64,000 nt of DNA, from contig NC_092659.1 of assembly GCF_032118995.1 (NCBI RefSeq), positions 9,403,177-9,467,176 of the forward strand. Direction: 5' to 3'. The translations under genes and the position numbers were made by a program. The DNA comes from Asterias amurensis. Lineage: Eukaryota; Echinodermata; Asteroidea; Forcipulatida; Asteriidae. Below, piece by piece: positions 34,801-49,500 of the stretch (its first letter is position 1; every line of letters begins with the position of its first letter). The notes under the pieces were generated by a model that was given only the letters and a program-made list of their open reading frames with translations, was not told the DNA's origin and searched no databases.

Positions 34801-37516
34801 AAAGTTGTAGAAGAGACAGTCCTAGCTTAAGAGAGGTGTTCTAATGACCTATTCTTCTGGTTTTACTCCAAACCTATGGGGTGCAAGATGTCTCAGCTAG
34901 CAAATACTTGCGATATTTAATCGATATTGCGATATATCGCGATTATCGCGATTATCATTATCGCGATATATCGCGATATATCGCGATATTTCGATTAAAA
35001 CAAAATTCATCCGATATCGAAATCGTTTCCAAATTAATATCGCGATACTCGATAATATCGTGATATCGCCCAAGCTTATTGTGAGGAATTATTTGCTGCG
35101 AATTTGTGACGTCAAATGGAAAGTCATGGAAAGTCAATGGCTCTAATTTTTCCCTAGTAAATTTGATTGTAATGAAAGAATGGGTTAAAGACACTGGACA
35201 CTAGTTGTACTTGCCAAAGACCAGTCTTCTCACTTGGTGTATCTCCACAAATGCATACAAAACAAACCTGTGAAAATTTGAGCTCAGTTAGTCGTAGAAG
35301 TTGCGAGATAACTACATGTATGAAAGGAAAAAACACCCTTGTCACACGAAGTTGTGTGCTTTCACATGCTTGGTTTTGTGACCTCAAAATCTAGTTTTGA
35401 GGTCTTGAAATCAAATTCTATGTCACTTCAGAGGGAGCTGTTTCTCACAATGTTTTATACTATCAACCTCTCCCCATTACTCGTTACCAAGTATGGTTTT
35501 ATGCTAACAATTATTTTGAGTACTTACCTATAGTGCATGTTCTTTTTCCTCACACAAAACACAATGTCCACAGAGTTACATTAAACTAACACATATTGAA
35601 GATTATGATAGTAGAAAGCTTCCCTTGAAGTTGTACTCTAATACTGAGGTGCTGTAGTTTTTGAGAAATGAGTAAAAGAAATATTTTCCGTCTCAGTTTT
35701 AGCATGTAAAAAGGTATTAACCAGTTATGCTATGGATTTGGTATAATATCATAACTGGTTAATGGGATTTTACATTCTAAAATAATTTTCATCTTACCGA
35801 GACGAAAATTACTTTATGACTTGTTTTACTCATTTCTCAAAAACTACACAACCTCAGTTAGTAATATTTGAAGGGAAGCTTTCCACTATCATTATCTTCA
35901 AACCCTGTAAGTTTAGTGAAAAGCTGTGAACATTTTGAAAAAAGTACCCGAGATTGACGGAACGAGTACATAAAAAAGCAGCATTGTATGTAATCCTGTT
36001 ATTTTCTTTGTCTTTAATTTATAGTACACGATCATCACTTTCCTACCAAAGAATCTCTTTGAGCAGTTCAGAAGAATTGCCAACTTCTATTTCCTTCTCG
36101 TAGCAGTCCTTCAAGTAAGTATCCACAAAGAAGATTGTCATTTGCACAATTGCATTATTTCCTCCGTTGCTCCTTGCCATTGCCTTGGTGCCCTTGAAAT
36201 GCTCTGCAATAGAAATTTACAATTTCCTCATAGGGTGCCCTTTGTCAAAGAGAAATGCCTCGGGGTGCCCTTGCCCTTTCAAAAACAAGGCATACAGGCC
36301 TGGTGTTAGCACTGTATACTTTTTTCCCGAGTCGTGTGAAAAAAAAATCAAGTTGAAGGCATGTATTACTTGGGTGGGATTCAAACCCACACCATTGCAA
36401 TTCTAGAGCAGTGTCTTACCAACTAGACTACCGAGATGGCCCGGTGGCTAGAGATCAGTTTTAGGTTACCATATCTTGTGAGTTCTGGTACAATGGCCCT
36501 CCTGGTAAAAAGTGAACACTTTTGAAAAGCTCATTTTCGGTATGTATCGGTGCAGTTTTTGTATGGTTCCATGTACATACAAAGGTTTCTGGTCCCGGTT
36601 TTTGTTGCCGTTTCAAAAAAGTGTCAGTAGGTCACATTTTGTCTGGGGGATTTATTGTAACAACAAACAACTCCAAGGCTACATGGTACTGTACATGACA
36701 AACTGAATGGCAAGTGATTATTTCTGCTTAGTGGAAGGTAAAAGGACAAAGTTCCAGTAATGGGTGTTTTCTTGAAATGAAATAGAGTAATCTTCATGAC
36801 AGTAAAAAGAATTGAATAATAATGGTCAACTCCCTTACATGCATGCACTGTACGCACATAAGTGTTGAACCTGCCATCATAGGGTACATGTTTATGGTCT
36901 TATTGATTTTGAGTCACATTATTACATCATGCTATTAATGATTGGGTACTTTACAGAGTGGACTTTGGTCCAAGCTTGGGTGTGCCTCTATCTTACAAGT
37001 AATTATTACATAGATGGATCTAATGAATGCAGTAATTACCAACACAATGGAAGAAGGAATAAAGAACTTCCCTTCTCCTTGGAATACACATAAAGTCTAA
37101 AAATTAATGAACATTATTCATAGTTAATATTTCCAAATGAGTATGTTCAGAGCCTGTACATGTACATGGTTTCTCTTCAATTTGGGATCATGCATTGAAT
37201 GAATGACAGCTATCCATTTTCATACCAATCTGCAGAATGGATCAAATGAGTTAGTATTAGGCATAAAAATATGTTTTGTTGGCGTACAGGCCCCCAAAAA
37301 TAGGGTAGGTAGGTAGGGATATTTTTTTTCCCCTCCCAGCCATGAAAATGGCATGTTTTCTCATTGTTTAAGCTGGTAGTATACCTGATAACTATAAAGA
37401 AAACAAGGCTACACACAACAAATAGTATATTTTTAAACTCTTGATGACATTTATTAGGTGTTCGGGCCAACAGCCCGGAACACCTCTTATTTTTGTTCGT
37501 TTTTTTTTTTTATTCA

Positions 37517-37548
<32 letters not shown>

Positions 37549-40500
37549 CTCTACGTCCCTTGTTCCCTAACAAAAACATCTTTTCAAAATTCGTATGAAC
37601 TTGAAACTTCACACATAGTTAGATGTTCATTAGGAGAAGAAAAATGTGTAGTTACGTCATGATGACGTCATCCATTCTTGAGTTATGAAAATTCAAAGTT
37701 TATTATTTCAAAAAATCATAACTTTTGATCTACATGACGAATTCTTACAATCGAAACATCATCGGAATTGTCATTGAAAACTCCGTAAACGCCCCACAGA
37801 CATAACCCCATTTTGATGTTGTCTTCCGGCTCAAAAGAGAGGTTGAAAATTTCAAAATTCACGTCTAAAGAACAACGTAAATCCCCATTGGTATGTGCAT
37901 AAACATTGCACGTAGGCATACACACAACGTGTTGTGTATTAGCGGTTCAGCAGAGTCACGCTCCATTGATCATCCATAGAGCGCGAAAAAGCTTCATGAA
38001 GAATAGTCTTCGTTCAAGGCGGTTAAAACATACATGCCCCTTACAGTCTTTTCTACAGTCGTCAATATTTCCTAAGTTCATATTTCCTAAACTACCATAA
38101 GCTATTTTGACAATCTATACATCATATGAAAGGGCTTTACGTACTTTACAGAAATGGATATGTTTGTGAACTTTCGTTGACCTTTTGACTTGTTTAAACC
38201 GGAAGTGACTGTGAAATGATTTGAAAGGGCGTTGTTTGTTGCCTTTTAGGTTGAAATATACATCCTTTGATGCTTTACCACCACAGCATACATGTCTGGC
38301 AAAGGTCTGGTTAAAACAAATATTACCGATGACGTCACCAAACATACACTTTTACAAGATGACGTAATCATGTTGTTTTGACAGTTTTTGCAATTTGAAT
38401 CATTTATTACAAATCTTGAGAACAAAGCAAGGTGTAATAATTGTTTTTTAATCCAGGCTTTTACTCCCGGAAACCGAACACCTTGAGTTTGTTCACAAAC
38501 TCTCAATCTCTAGTTTTATTTTTATGTCTTTATAGATTTAAATCATTAAATTTCTTCCCTTGAAAAAAAATTAAAATACCCAGGGTCGGCCGTATATTTA
38601 GGGTAAGTCGGGTTACGCCAACATAACATTTTTTTTTAATGGTCTTAACATAACATTTTTTTTAATGCCTTAGTACCGGAACATGTCTTTCTACTAGTAA
38701 GACCAATTTGACGTACATCAAATTTTTACGTCAAGCTCAATTTAGTTCCACTAAATTTTCTAACAAGTTAATGCAAATAAAATTATATATAGAAATGTTT
38801 AATTACACCATGTGTTATGATAATCTCTAAATGAGTTGGGGTGTTTCTCAAAATAACTGTTGGTTTTAACTCAACGTTTCGATCAGTATGCTATGATCAC
38901 CTTCTGGAGAGAAAGAAAAAGAAAGTGTGTGTTTACTCTGGCTGAATTAATTTCACCCATATCACATTGACTGTGTATGTAACACACAATCAATTGATTC
39001 AACAATCGATACATGACTGCATAAAAACACACCAGAAATAATAAATGAGTATACATGTAGACATTCAAATTGATTTTTGTGTTTGTCTGACGACCATGCT
39101 CTCTTACCTCTGCCGACAGTATTTTTTTATCATAGGGATACATTTTGTAGCTTTAAGCTTTTTTTTATTAATAATTATAATATGGTGGCGTGTTGTGGTC
39201 TAGCGGTTCAAGCTCTGGTGTTTGATCAGCAGAGTGTGGGTTCGAGTTCCGGTCATGACACTTGTGTCCTTAAGCAAGACACTTAACCATGATTGCTTCA
39301 TAAAGTTTGGGAGGTTGTGCTTTCTGCTCTACCAGCCAAATTTCTGCTGATGACAAAAATCTTGTTCTACCATTAATATGCTGTATTCTCAATGATTTAT
39401 GTTCTTAGTCTTACTGGGTTTTTTAAACTGAGGACATACTGTATTTTGTTTACTTTGTCTATTTTATTTTAGTATTGTGTTTTGTTTACAGTTCTACATC
39501 AACAATGATAATGTGGAAATAGTTTTATTTGTTAAATTTAATTGATACAAAAAACGTCAGCAATAGAAAGTGAGGCCATATATTTTTTAGGTTACACGGT
39601 GTATTGAGGATATTGTGATATATCTACATAATGTATAGTGAAATGGCCATGACTCTCATTGTATGTTTGTCTGGCCTTTGAAAAAGGGCAGTAAGGTGCT
39701 CAAGGCGCTTGGTGCTCATTCAGCAGCCACTGCGAGAAATAATGTTGCAAGAAATACTGAAGCCAGGCTTTTTGCTTGTTCTCATCCTTATACTGTGACT
39801 GTGCCGAGATGTACATGTAGAACAAAGAGCTACTCCAGTAGCTTTTTCCCTCGCTCTGCAACTCCTTGCCTGGTACATGTTTCCCTTCATCCTATGATCT
39901 GCCATCTTTAAAGAGGAATATCAACTCCTATTTTCAGTTCCACTGAGTTTCTGCATTTCTATGTTTTCTTCCTTGTTAATTAGCCCTTGACCTAGAGTGG
40001 CTTTCAGCCTTGTTTTGCGAACTTGCATAAAATAAAATTTAAAATAAAATTTAAAAAACCCTTCTCTAAGCGATAAATGTAACTAGGCTCTTTTTTTTAT
40101 GTACACTAATTAAGGTGGGAGGGGGGCTTGAGGAAGTTTGGACTTGATTTGAGAGTACACTATTAAATCAAAAGGTTCATTTTTTCATAAACAAATGAAA
40201 TGCGTATTCGTTATGTACATGGCAGTTGTAAAATACTACACTACAGGACACTGGTTATTGACCAAGTGCTTGAAAACTGGCACTATACAATGGTCTAGGC
40301 AATGACCCCCTTCAACACACATCATGTGGTCACCACTGTGCTAGGGTAACTAGGCTCATCAGTATGGGAGTCAACAGTAAGCATAAATGCAGCGTCACTC
40401 ACAAAATCCACGCTATACACACATTAATATAATAATAGTAATAATACTGGCTTCTTAGCACGCATTTTATACCCGTCACTCAGTGCAAGAAGTGGGACTA

Positions 40501-43500
40501 CATTTGAATTATGAGACCTAATCCTTAGATTGCAACATGTATGTTTTATATGGTGCTGTGGCACATTTTGCTGCAGATCAAACCAGGAACACCGGGCCAA
40601 ACCCCTTTTTTATTTACGATTATAATATAAATGCACTTGGGTTCTTTTACGTGCGTTTAACAGCACACGGAACCAATGGATTTACGTACCAACCGAAGGA
40701 AGAATAATCGTTGTTATGTGTCTTGCAAAAGGACACAGGTGTCACGACTCTCTATTAGAACACCAGAGCTTGAGTCCTGAGTGCTCTTTTAACCACTAGG
40801 CCATGACAGGCCACAGTATAAAACAGCAGGGACAGTGTCTCCCAAAAGAGTGCAACCAAGACTTGTGATGATGACATCAGGGCCCAATTTCATGGCTCTG
40901 CTTATCCGTAAGCAAAGAATTGGCGCTTATGGAAGCAGGGAATTCTGTGCTTACGGCAAGCGTATTTCACGTGTTAGCGGCAAATTTTGGCTTCTGCGCT
41001 TACAAGGCTAGAGCAGAAATTTGGCGCTTGCACATTTGCGAGGAATCATGATAGTGCAGAATTCGGTGGTAAGCAGAGCCATGAAATTGGGCCCAGGTGA
41101 GTCGAGTAATTCTCAAGCGCTGCTTAATTTAGTTCTGATGAGGAAAGTGAACTGTTACAGTCATAACACTGTAATAATAACACAGACTGGTAGGGCCTAT
41201 ACCATTAGAGGGTGAAATACATTTAACGTAAGAAACTGCGGTGGTGGAATTAATTGCATCCTTACTTAGCAACGGTTGCTTGGTTGACATTTTCCATACA
41301 AAGACTTTGCACTTCGGTATGTTGTGGCTGTACCACACATGTAGCACATGCCATTGAGATTTTAAGCTACTTTACACATTGTACATATGTACATGTAGTG
41401 TCTGTGTGTATAGTGTGGGCATTGGGGAGACTTCGCCTCAATGTATTTGGATAAAGGATTGTACTTATAATTTGTAAACAAGGAGATCATGTGGGATGAG
41501 GTTTCAAATATTTGCAGTAAATGTGGACATGTACACGTAGGCCTATGGTTCCTTGCGGAGGAGTTGAGGGGTTAATCTTATGAGTAGAATCTACCATGCT
41601 GCCACCCTCTTTTATTTGATTTACAATGTAGTAATATCGATTCTTATCGTACTGAAAGGTGCCAGGGATAAAACGTGTCCTTCAATTTTGGTTTGGTTGA
41701 CACTGATTTGAGTTTGATCAAAATTGTACAGCTCAAAATCAACATTGATAATTGTTATGTAGACAAAGTGTTAGGTAAATTTAGAGGGTTATTTATACCA
41801 ATAGGCCCCGCACAGCATGTATAAAAGGAGTGTGAAGTGCATTGTTTGTAAGTGTTATGTAACATCACTGCATGTGGAGATAACAGCATTGAGTTATCAA
41901 TGATGTTATCTTCACAGACAAAAAATACAATAGCTCTTGTATGAACTTCCTAATCGGTAAGCTTCGGGCTAAAATTAAATGAATGATGTTTCTCTTATCC
42001 TATCTAGTTCAGTATAAGTGATCATAGCAGTCCAAATAAATGCTGAGACTTGACGGACAGTCATGGCATTCATAGATGCACACATGATTGATGGTCAAAG
42101 GGCTTAAAGTCACTGGACACTATTGGTAATTACTCAAAATAATAATTAGCATAAAACCTCACTTCGTAACGAGTAATGGGGAGAGGTTGATAGTTTATAA
42201 CATTGTGAGAAACGGCTCCCTCTGAAGTAACATAGTTTTTGAGAATGAAGTAATTTCTCACTAAAATATTTGAATTGAATTCGAGACCTCAGTTGAGGTC
42301 TCGAATTCAGGCATCTGAAAGCACACAACTTGTGCAACAAGGGTGTTATTCTTCCATTATTCTCTCGCAACTTTAAAGACCAATTGTGTTCCATTTTTCA
42401 CAGATTTGTTATTTTATGCTTTTGTTGGGATAAACCAAGTGAGAAGACTGGTCTCACCAAAGGTGTCCAGCAGCCGATTTCTTGAAACACTAGGATTAAT
42501 CCTATCTTGATTTAGGACGAGTAACCCATCCTAACTTAGGATGGGTTCAATGCGTCTTACGTTTTTGGATACGGATCAGGGGTGGATTTCACAAAGAGTT
42601 AGGACTAGTCCTATCTCGAGTTAGGACCAGTTACTCGTCCTAACTTAGGACTATCCATGGAATTTGTATATCTCCTAGGACTAGTCCTAAGTTAAGACTA
42701 GTCCTAACTTTTTGTGAAATCGACCCCTGAACCTGTCCTAAGTCCTAAGATTAATCCAAAGTTATGACGAGTTTGGTGAAATCCACGGCTGGGCCTGTAA
42801 GTTGTTAATACACACAGTTCTGTGTGTGTAAATACACAGCATAGCCTCTTCAGACAGAGGGAATACAGAGATAATAAATCCTAAACTCAACTGCTGATCA
42901 TCATAATGTCTGCTGTACTTGAAGCTCCTTTGTTGGTGCCTTCAATCAGTGTCATGTCTGTTACCTGGGAGCTCCTTTGTGTTTTTAACAAAAGAATGGT
43001 TCACTCAAAGTGACACTGTCTTACTCTCAGTCTGTGTATAATACTTTTAAAGGCAGTGGACACTATTGGTAATTACTCAAAATAATTATTAGCATAAAGG
43101 AGAGGTTGATGGTATAAAACATTGTGAAAAACGGCTCTCTCTGAAGTGACATAGTTTTCGAGAAAGAAGTAATTTTCCACGAATTTGATTTCGAGACCTC
43201 AGATTTAGAATTTGAGGTCTCGAAATCAACCATCTAAATGCACACTAAATTCGTGTGACAAGGGTGTTTTTTCTTTCATTGTTATCTCGCAACTTTAAAG
43301 ACCAATTATGCTCAAACTTTCACAGGTTTGTTATTTTATACATATGTTGAGATACACCAAGTGAGAAGACTGGTCTTTGACAATTACCAATAGTGTCCAA
43401 TGTCTTTAAAGGAACAACACAGATTTTTTTTTGCTGACAAAATAGTTGCTGGCAGTGTAAGCACTTTATGTAATCCACCAGTTTACACAAACTGACAACC

Positions 43501-46500
43501 CTGTAGAAGTTTGAGATCGATCGGCCATATGGGTCACGAGAGAATAGTGAAAAACCGATTACAAATGTTTGCGTTTCATCGATGCCGAAATAAAAATGAA
43601 TAAAATGCTCACTGAGCGATAAACTCCAAACGCGAAATTAGATTATTTAATTCTCATCTAATATGACATTTCAGACAAAAATATTTCAAGGGATTTGTCA
43701 ACTATCGTCATCATTAGACTGTGTAAGTTTTATCAAAATCTGTGTTCTTCACGTTTTTTTTTTCTTACCAATTCTGTAACATTCCTTGATATTATATTCA
43801 GCTTTTAAAAAGATTTTAAAAGCACTTAATAACTGATGAAACACCAGATGAAAAAACATTTTTTAATATCCTGCCTTTGGTGTCAGTAGACACCTCCTTT
43901 ATAATTGCTTGTGTACAGAAAACACAAACAAATTATTTGTATTTTTTTCACATCTGGCATTTCATGCTAATTTATTTTTGACTCGATGTGACTTAAATAA
44001 GATCACAGCAGTTGCCACAGATGGTAGGAGTAAATATTATTTTAAAACAAAAACAAATTATTTGTATTTTTTTTCTTATCTGGCTATTCATGCTAATTTA
44101 TTTTTGACTCGATGTGACTTAAATAAAATCATGGCGGTAAAATCATGGCGGTTGCCACAGATGGTAGGAGTAAATATTATTTTAAAACACACATGAGAAA
44201 AGTTGCAGAGTTCCAAACCTATTTTTATGCTATTGTTCTTGCTGTTTGTTACATGAACAGTGTGCTATCATTGCCATTTTCACCTGTGTTCTGTAAACAC
44301 AACCAAAAGTGTATCTATACACTTTTAGGCCTTAAAGGAACACGTTGCCTTGGATCGGTCGAGTCGGTCTTTGAAAAGCGGTTGTAACCGTTTGTTATAA
44401 AATGCATACGATTAGAAAGATATTTTAAAAGTAGAATATAATGATCCACACAAGTATCACGTGAAATTGCGTGGTTTTCCTCTTACCTCGTCGACAAACA
44501 CGGTCGGCCATTTATGGGAGTCAAATTTTTGACTCCCATAAATGGCCGACCATGTTAGTTTACAAAGTTAAAGGAAAACCACGCAATTTCGAGGCAAATA
44601 TGTGTGGATCATTGTATTCTACTTTTAAAACATCTTTCCAACCATTGCATTTTATAACAAATGGTTACAAAACGCTTTTTAAAGACCAACTTGTCCGATC
44701 CAAGGCAACGTGTTCCTTTAAAGCATTGCTTGGTCTACTGATTTTATTGGTTATGGTTACATTTTTTATTTCTACGAAGAGCTGAATTTCCATCCAAAAC
44801 ATGCCATTTTACATCGACAGTTAAAATAAAAAATCAGAGTGTCATTTGGTCACATAAGAATTGTCAGTTGTACAAATTTTGTTTACATTTTGTACACATC
44901 TGCAGCAATCAAATGGAGTCTGATTGACTACACATTCAAGGACAAACTCTACAGCTCATATATATTGATTGAATTGAATTGAAAAGTTCATGGCAACGCA
45001 GGAACTCTGTATTGCTTTGTTGGAATCAAATAATGTGCAGAAACAAACAATACAGCATTGAGGAATTAAAGGAACATGTTGCCTTGGATCTGACGAGTTG
45101 GTCTATGAAAAGCATTTGTAACCGTTTGTTAAAAAATGCATATGGGTAGAAAGATGTTGTAAAAGTAGAATACATGTACAATGACCCACACAGTTATGCC
45201 TCCACATTGCACGATTTTTCTTTTACCTCGTCGACTAACACGGTCAGCCATTTATTGGAGTAAAATGTTTGACTCCCTCAAAAACAATAATAATAATAAT
45301 AATAATGCATTTATAATGCGCCATCTATCTAGTGTACAAGACCCTATTCCGAGGCGCAGAACAAAAAAACAATACATACAACAAAAAAGAAACATAGAAC
45401 ATAATAAAAAATTATACAATGAATAATCTACTGTCAAGACATGTAATGAGCTAAGTGTAAGAGGATTTAAATAAATGAGTCTTAAGCATGTTTTTAAACA
45501 ATGGAAGTGAACTATAGCGCCTGGTGTTGTTAGGTAGAGCATTCCAAAGTTTGGGAGCACAAGTGGAAAAGGCACGATCGCCATATGATGAGGAAGTCCT
45601 AGGAATAGTTAAAAGGGACTTAGCAGAAGAACGAAGAGTGCGAGAGGGGGCATAAGGTACAAGGAGATTTGAAATACAAGACGGAGTCAAGCTGAACTGA
45701 GATTTAAATGCAATAAGTAGAATTTTGAATTGAATTCGTTGTCGAACGGGTAGCCAGTGAAGTTCCTGCAATATAGGTGTAATATGATCATGTTTTTTAG
45801 ATTTTGTTAAAACACGAGCGACAGCATTTTGTAAAAGTTGTAGTTTGTGGAGCTGGTGTTCGGTAACTCCGTATAATAGGGAATTACCATTGTCAAGGCG
45901 AGAAGTGACCAAAGAATGAATGATAGTAGCAGCAGTTTTATGTGATAAGGTCTTTCGAATGGTATTAACAGTTCTTAAGTAATAGTATGTTGATTGACAG
46001 ATTCTGCTGACATGTTTATCCATGGACAGTGTGTCATCAAAAATAACTCCCAAATTACGCGCACAAGGTGAGGCGTGAATAGAGGCACTGTCAACATGGA
46101 TGTTATGATTTATGATTCTATGGCGTTGATGTTTTGGAGTTATAATGAGAAATTCAGTTTTGTCATCATTTAGTTTTAGTCATCCACGTCTTAATCTCAG
46201 ATATGCAGGCTTCGGCACACTGGCGAGCCGATTCCTCACTATTGGTTTTTTTTAAATCAAATGGTAAATAGAGCTGTGTGTCATCTGCATAGGCATGTAC
46301 CCGCAAGCCATGTTTACGAGCAATATTGGCAATTGGGCTAGCATAGATTGTAAAAAGCAACGGCCCCAGAACTGATCCTTGGGGCACGCCGTAAGGGAGT
46401 GGATCAAAGTCAGACAGGACACCAGCAATGTTCACTGACTGGGTCCTGTTACTGAGATATGATTGTAGCCACTTCAGAACTGAGCCCTTGACACCAATTG

Positions 46501-49500
46501 ATGCAAGGCGAGAATAAAGTACGTCATGGTCAATGGTGTCAAAGGCTGCAGAAAGATCAAGAAGAATAAGAAATACACCAAGTTTATCATCCAGTTCACA
46601 TAAAATATCATTTTGTACCCTCAATAAAGCTGTTTCTGTACTGTGGAATTTTCTGTAAGCTGATTGAAAGTGTTCATAAAGGTTATTAGAAGATAAATGA
46701 TCAATGAGCTGGCAAGCTACAGCCTTCTCAACAATTTTTGACACGAACTTTAAATTGGAAACAGGACGGAAGTTCTTTAAAATTTCAGGGTCAAGTGATG
46801 GCTTTTTTAGGAGCGATGTAACAAATGGCCGACCGTGTTAGTTCTCAAAGAAAAAAGGAAAACCGTGCAATTTCGAGACATGTTTGTGTGGATCATTGTA
46901 TTCTACTTTTGCAATATCTTTCTACCCATTTATGCATTTTATAACAAATAACGCTTTTCGAAGACCAACTCGGCCGATCCAAGGCAACGTGCTCCTTTAA
47001 GTGCTTCAGGCTAGTATAATGCACATTATGTTGACAGTGTACTAGATAATGCACATGAACATGTACAAAATGTAGAATGTGTACTTGACTTGATAAGGTT
47101 GCATACAGAGCAATTTTTCATTGAAACTGAAAATCTAAAACTCCTTTACATGTACATGTACCTGACAATGAAAATACAAGATGCATGGCTGAACAGGGCC
47201 ACAGTTGCTCAAAATGTTTACTGGACCAGACATTTGTGTACAGGAAGTTAGAATCAAGTTGAGAGAAAAATTCTTGAGTTCTCACAACATGCATTTAACT
47301 GTTTTTTTTATTATCTCATCTGTTCTTTGGGGTAGAATTAAAATGTATTCATAAATACCTCAGACAGTTTCGCTATTCCTATTGGTTGAGAGCGCGTCAC
47401 GTGGGTGTGTATAAACCTTTGTTTATGACCAGTAAAAAGTGTTGAAACATGCACCTGTGCTTATAAGACAGTTTCTTCATTCCTATAGGTCGAGAGCAAT
47501 GGCCGAGACAGTTGTGCCACATCACGGGATACGCGCCACGGGCCACGTGCACAGCATTCCCTTATAAGGAGTTGTTTACCCAAGGGCCTTGACTGGACCT
47601 TGCCATTTCATAGCTGGAGGGGTGTTGTGTTGAAAGAAATCATTGAAAAATTATAGTTTTTGCATTTATTTTACTTTTTGACCATAAGTGTTGATGTATT
47701 TTGACCGAAAAGGTATTTATGAATGAGAATCAAAGTGTGTTCAATCGGTTTTCAGCTAGTGGTTTAAACTCACCGAGGCCTGGTTCTTGATAATTTACCT
47801 TGACTTCGTCTCGGTAAAATTGTCGAGAACCAGGCCTCTTTGGGATTAAACCACTAGTTGAAAACCTCTTCACCACACATTGATTCACTTATTTTTTAAA
47901 CTCAAAGCCAACACTTGGATAAAATTGTTTCTTTCTAAGCTACCTCCATGGTTTAAGATAAACATGTACTACACGTACATGTACACAGTGTGAGGTACAT
48001 GTACCGGTACCCCTTGTATGATTTGTTTTTCAATTGAAAAACACAAGACTGCTGGTCCTGCTGGACTCATCTCCTGGCCTGGCCTAAGTCTACTGGCCTG
48101 ACACTAACACCAGTGGTCTCATCAGGTCTGTGGTCCAGTAAAATAATTAAGGATCAGCTTCAATATTAACCTTTTTAAAGACACTGGACACTATGGGTAA
48201 TTTTCAAAAACTAGCCTTCACAGTTGGTGTATCTCAACATATGCATAAAATGACAAACCTGTGGAAATTTGTGCTCAATCGCTCATTGAAGCTGCGAGAT
48301 AGTAATGAAAGAAAAAAACGCCGTTTGTCACACCAAGTTGTGTGCTTTCATATGCGTGGAAAATTACTTCTTTCTCAAAAACTACATTCTTTCAGAGGGA
48401 GCCGTTTCTCACAATGTTTTATACTATCAACCGCTCCCCATTACTCGTTACCAAGTACGGTTTTTTGCTAATAATTATTTTGAGTTATTACCAATAGTGT
48501 CCACTGCCGTTAAGCCTGAGACCAAGCAAGCAGAAGCTGTGGTTTATTAGAAACGGGCTTTGGGCATTATCTCCAGAAGACGATCAGAGCATGATCAAAA
48601 GGTCGAGTTGCAGCCAACTTTTCTTTTCAGAACCACTCCAACTCAATTAGAGATAGTTATTACATGGTGTTACCGCAAACCCTCCCATATCGTAACCCAT
48701 TCCATTTCCCCTACGCAAAGTTTCAAATCCTGCTTAGCTTTAGGCATGTTGGACTCTCTCCTCCAAGTTCCCACGTTAGCGAGTTGGGCAATTTAACACA
48801 AAACTTTCCAGGTTGAAAGAGGGGTGGTTGAGTCTAATCTTAACCTTTTTTCAGTTATGACTCATGACAAATTATAACCTTCGTTTGCAGTACCCGCTGC
48901 TAAACAAAGGATTCAATCTGCCTCTAGCCACAGGGCAATCTCGGTGGTCGAGTTTGTAAGACACTGCTCTAGAATTGCAAAGGTACATGTATGAATCACA
49001 CCCGAGTAATATGCCTGCGATTTTTTTCACAGAACTCGAGTATACAGTGCTAAATCACATCAGTGTATGGGTAAAAACCAAAATTAATATTCTTTATCCC
49101 TGATGCAAATTTAACCTTCCACTCATAAACACATCGCTCTCGCCGCAGCTATTTTTTTCAGAATGCATGATCTTTATGCTGCTCTTGTGTAGCAGTGATG
49201 TACAATGTACGCTTTTTGTTTATCCTTGTCAAGAATTCTTTTGTAAAAAAACGTATGTAGGTTAGTTGAGTGCATCAAATGTGTAGCAATGGACAATTGC
49301 ATGTATAAGTTGCTAATTTCTTAACAGTCCTTCAGGCTACCTAGAAGCATGATATAGTCCGCAGCCCTCTTGACTAGGCTTTGCATGCCGGACTAGTGTA
49401 TAAATTTAGCCCTGTACATTTTGTACAATGTTAGCTGCTTTGATTTGACCCCCCTAAATGGTACAGGTACATGTAGTCTTTTCGAGGGGTAAAATTTCCC

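Noticed and set aside
36355..36442. Functional tRNA gene on the minus strand
   Set aside because: Same reasoning: the tRNA-like head continues into a repeated non-tRNA tail also found at 48933.
47148..48010. Clusters of TACATGTA-type palindromes as binding sites
   Set aside because: ACATGT words are frequent throughout the window, including inside repeats, so local clusters are not evidence of regulation.
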